From positions 1-14,422 of the forward strand of contig JAJXZA010000289.1 in NCBI GenBank assembly GCA_021780285.1: DNA of 14,422 bases, read 5' to 3'. Below are positions 14,422 to 14,422 of this stretch, in pieces. The stretch's first letter is position 1. Every line of letters starts with the position of its first letter. Source of the DNA: Planctomycetota bacterium. GTDB lineage: Bacteria; Planctomycetota; Phycisphaerae; WQYP01. The position numbers and the translations under genes are program-made. The notes under the pieces are model-generated. The model was not told the DNA's origin, searched no databases, and was given only the letters and a program-made list of their open reading frames with translations.

Positions 14422-14422
14422 C

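Overview
The window is a composite of two DNA types. From position 1 to about 12,710 the DNA is moderately GC-rich with mixed codon use. It carries a PEP-CTERM-like exported protein, an ArsR/AHSA1/VOC stress cluster and an RND efflux operon. This suits a Gram-negative, double-membraned environmental bacterium. A Planctomycetota-like host is my best guess from gene content, held with modest confidence. From about 12,710 to the end the DNA is clearly more GC-rich, with almost all codons ending in G or C, and looks proteobacterial or similar. The switch falls inside two coding regions at once, so I read it as a probable assembly or cloning chimera rather than normal gene order.

Layout: a minus-strand polytopic membrane protein of GT-C-like character (42-1013); tRNA-Thr(UGU) on the plus strand (1241-1312); a minus-strand small lipoprotein (1380-1685) and a minus-strand PEP-CTERM-like secreted protein (1962-2747) with its own terminator; then a plus-strand series. 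This series has a UspA-like protein (3120-3530) behind an extended -10 promoter. Next comes a four-gene operon (3740-5991): an ArsR-family repressor, a single-domain AHSA1/SRPBCC protein, a double-domain AHSA1 protein and a PhnB-like VOC protein. Last is a three-gene RND efflux operon (6290-12080): outer-membrane factor lipoprotein, membrane-fusion protein and inner-membrane HAE1-type pump.

Convergent to the pump operon, on the minus strand, is the C-terminal end of an Ala/Pro/Gln-rich protein (12307 to about 12714). It runs directly into the N-terminal 133 residues of a short-chain dehydrogenase (to 13108). Upstream of the dehydrogenase, on the same strand, is a response-regulator/histidine-kinase fusion (13315 to the window edge).

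Working together: the efflux genes encode a complete tripartite pump. The ArsR cluster looks self-regulated through a dyad overlapping its own promoter, whose predicted transcript would start at or next to the start codon. I found no CRISPR array, transposase, phage gene or clearly new defence or biosynthetic system. The most useful observations are the chimeric junction, the likely leaderless and autoregulated arsR promoter, the 80-nt gene overlap and the tandem AHSA1 fusion.
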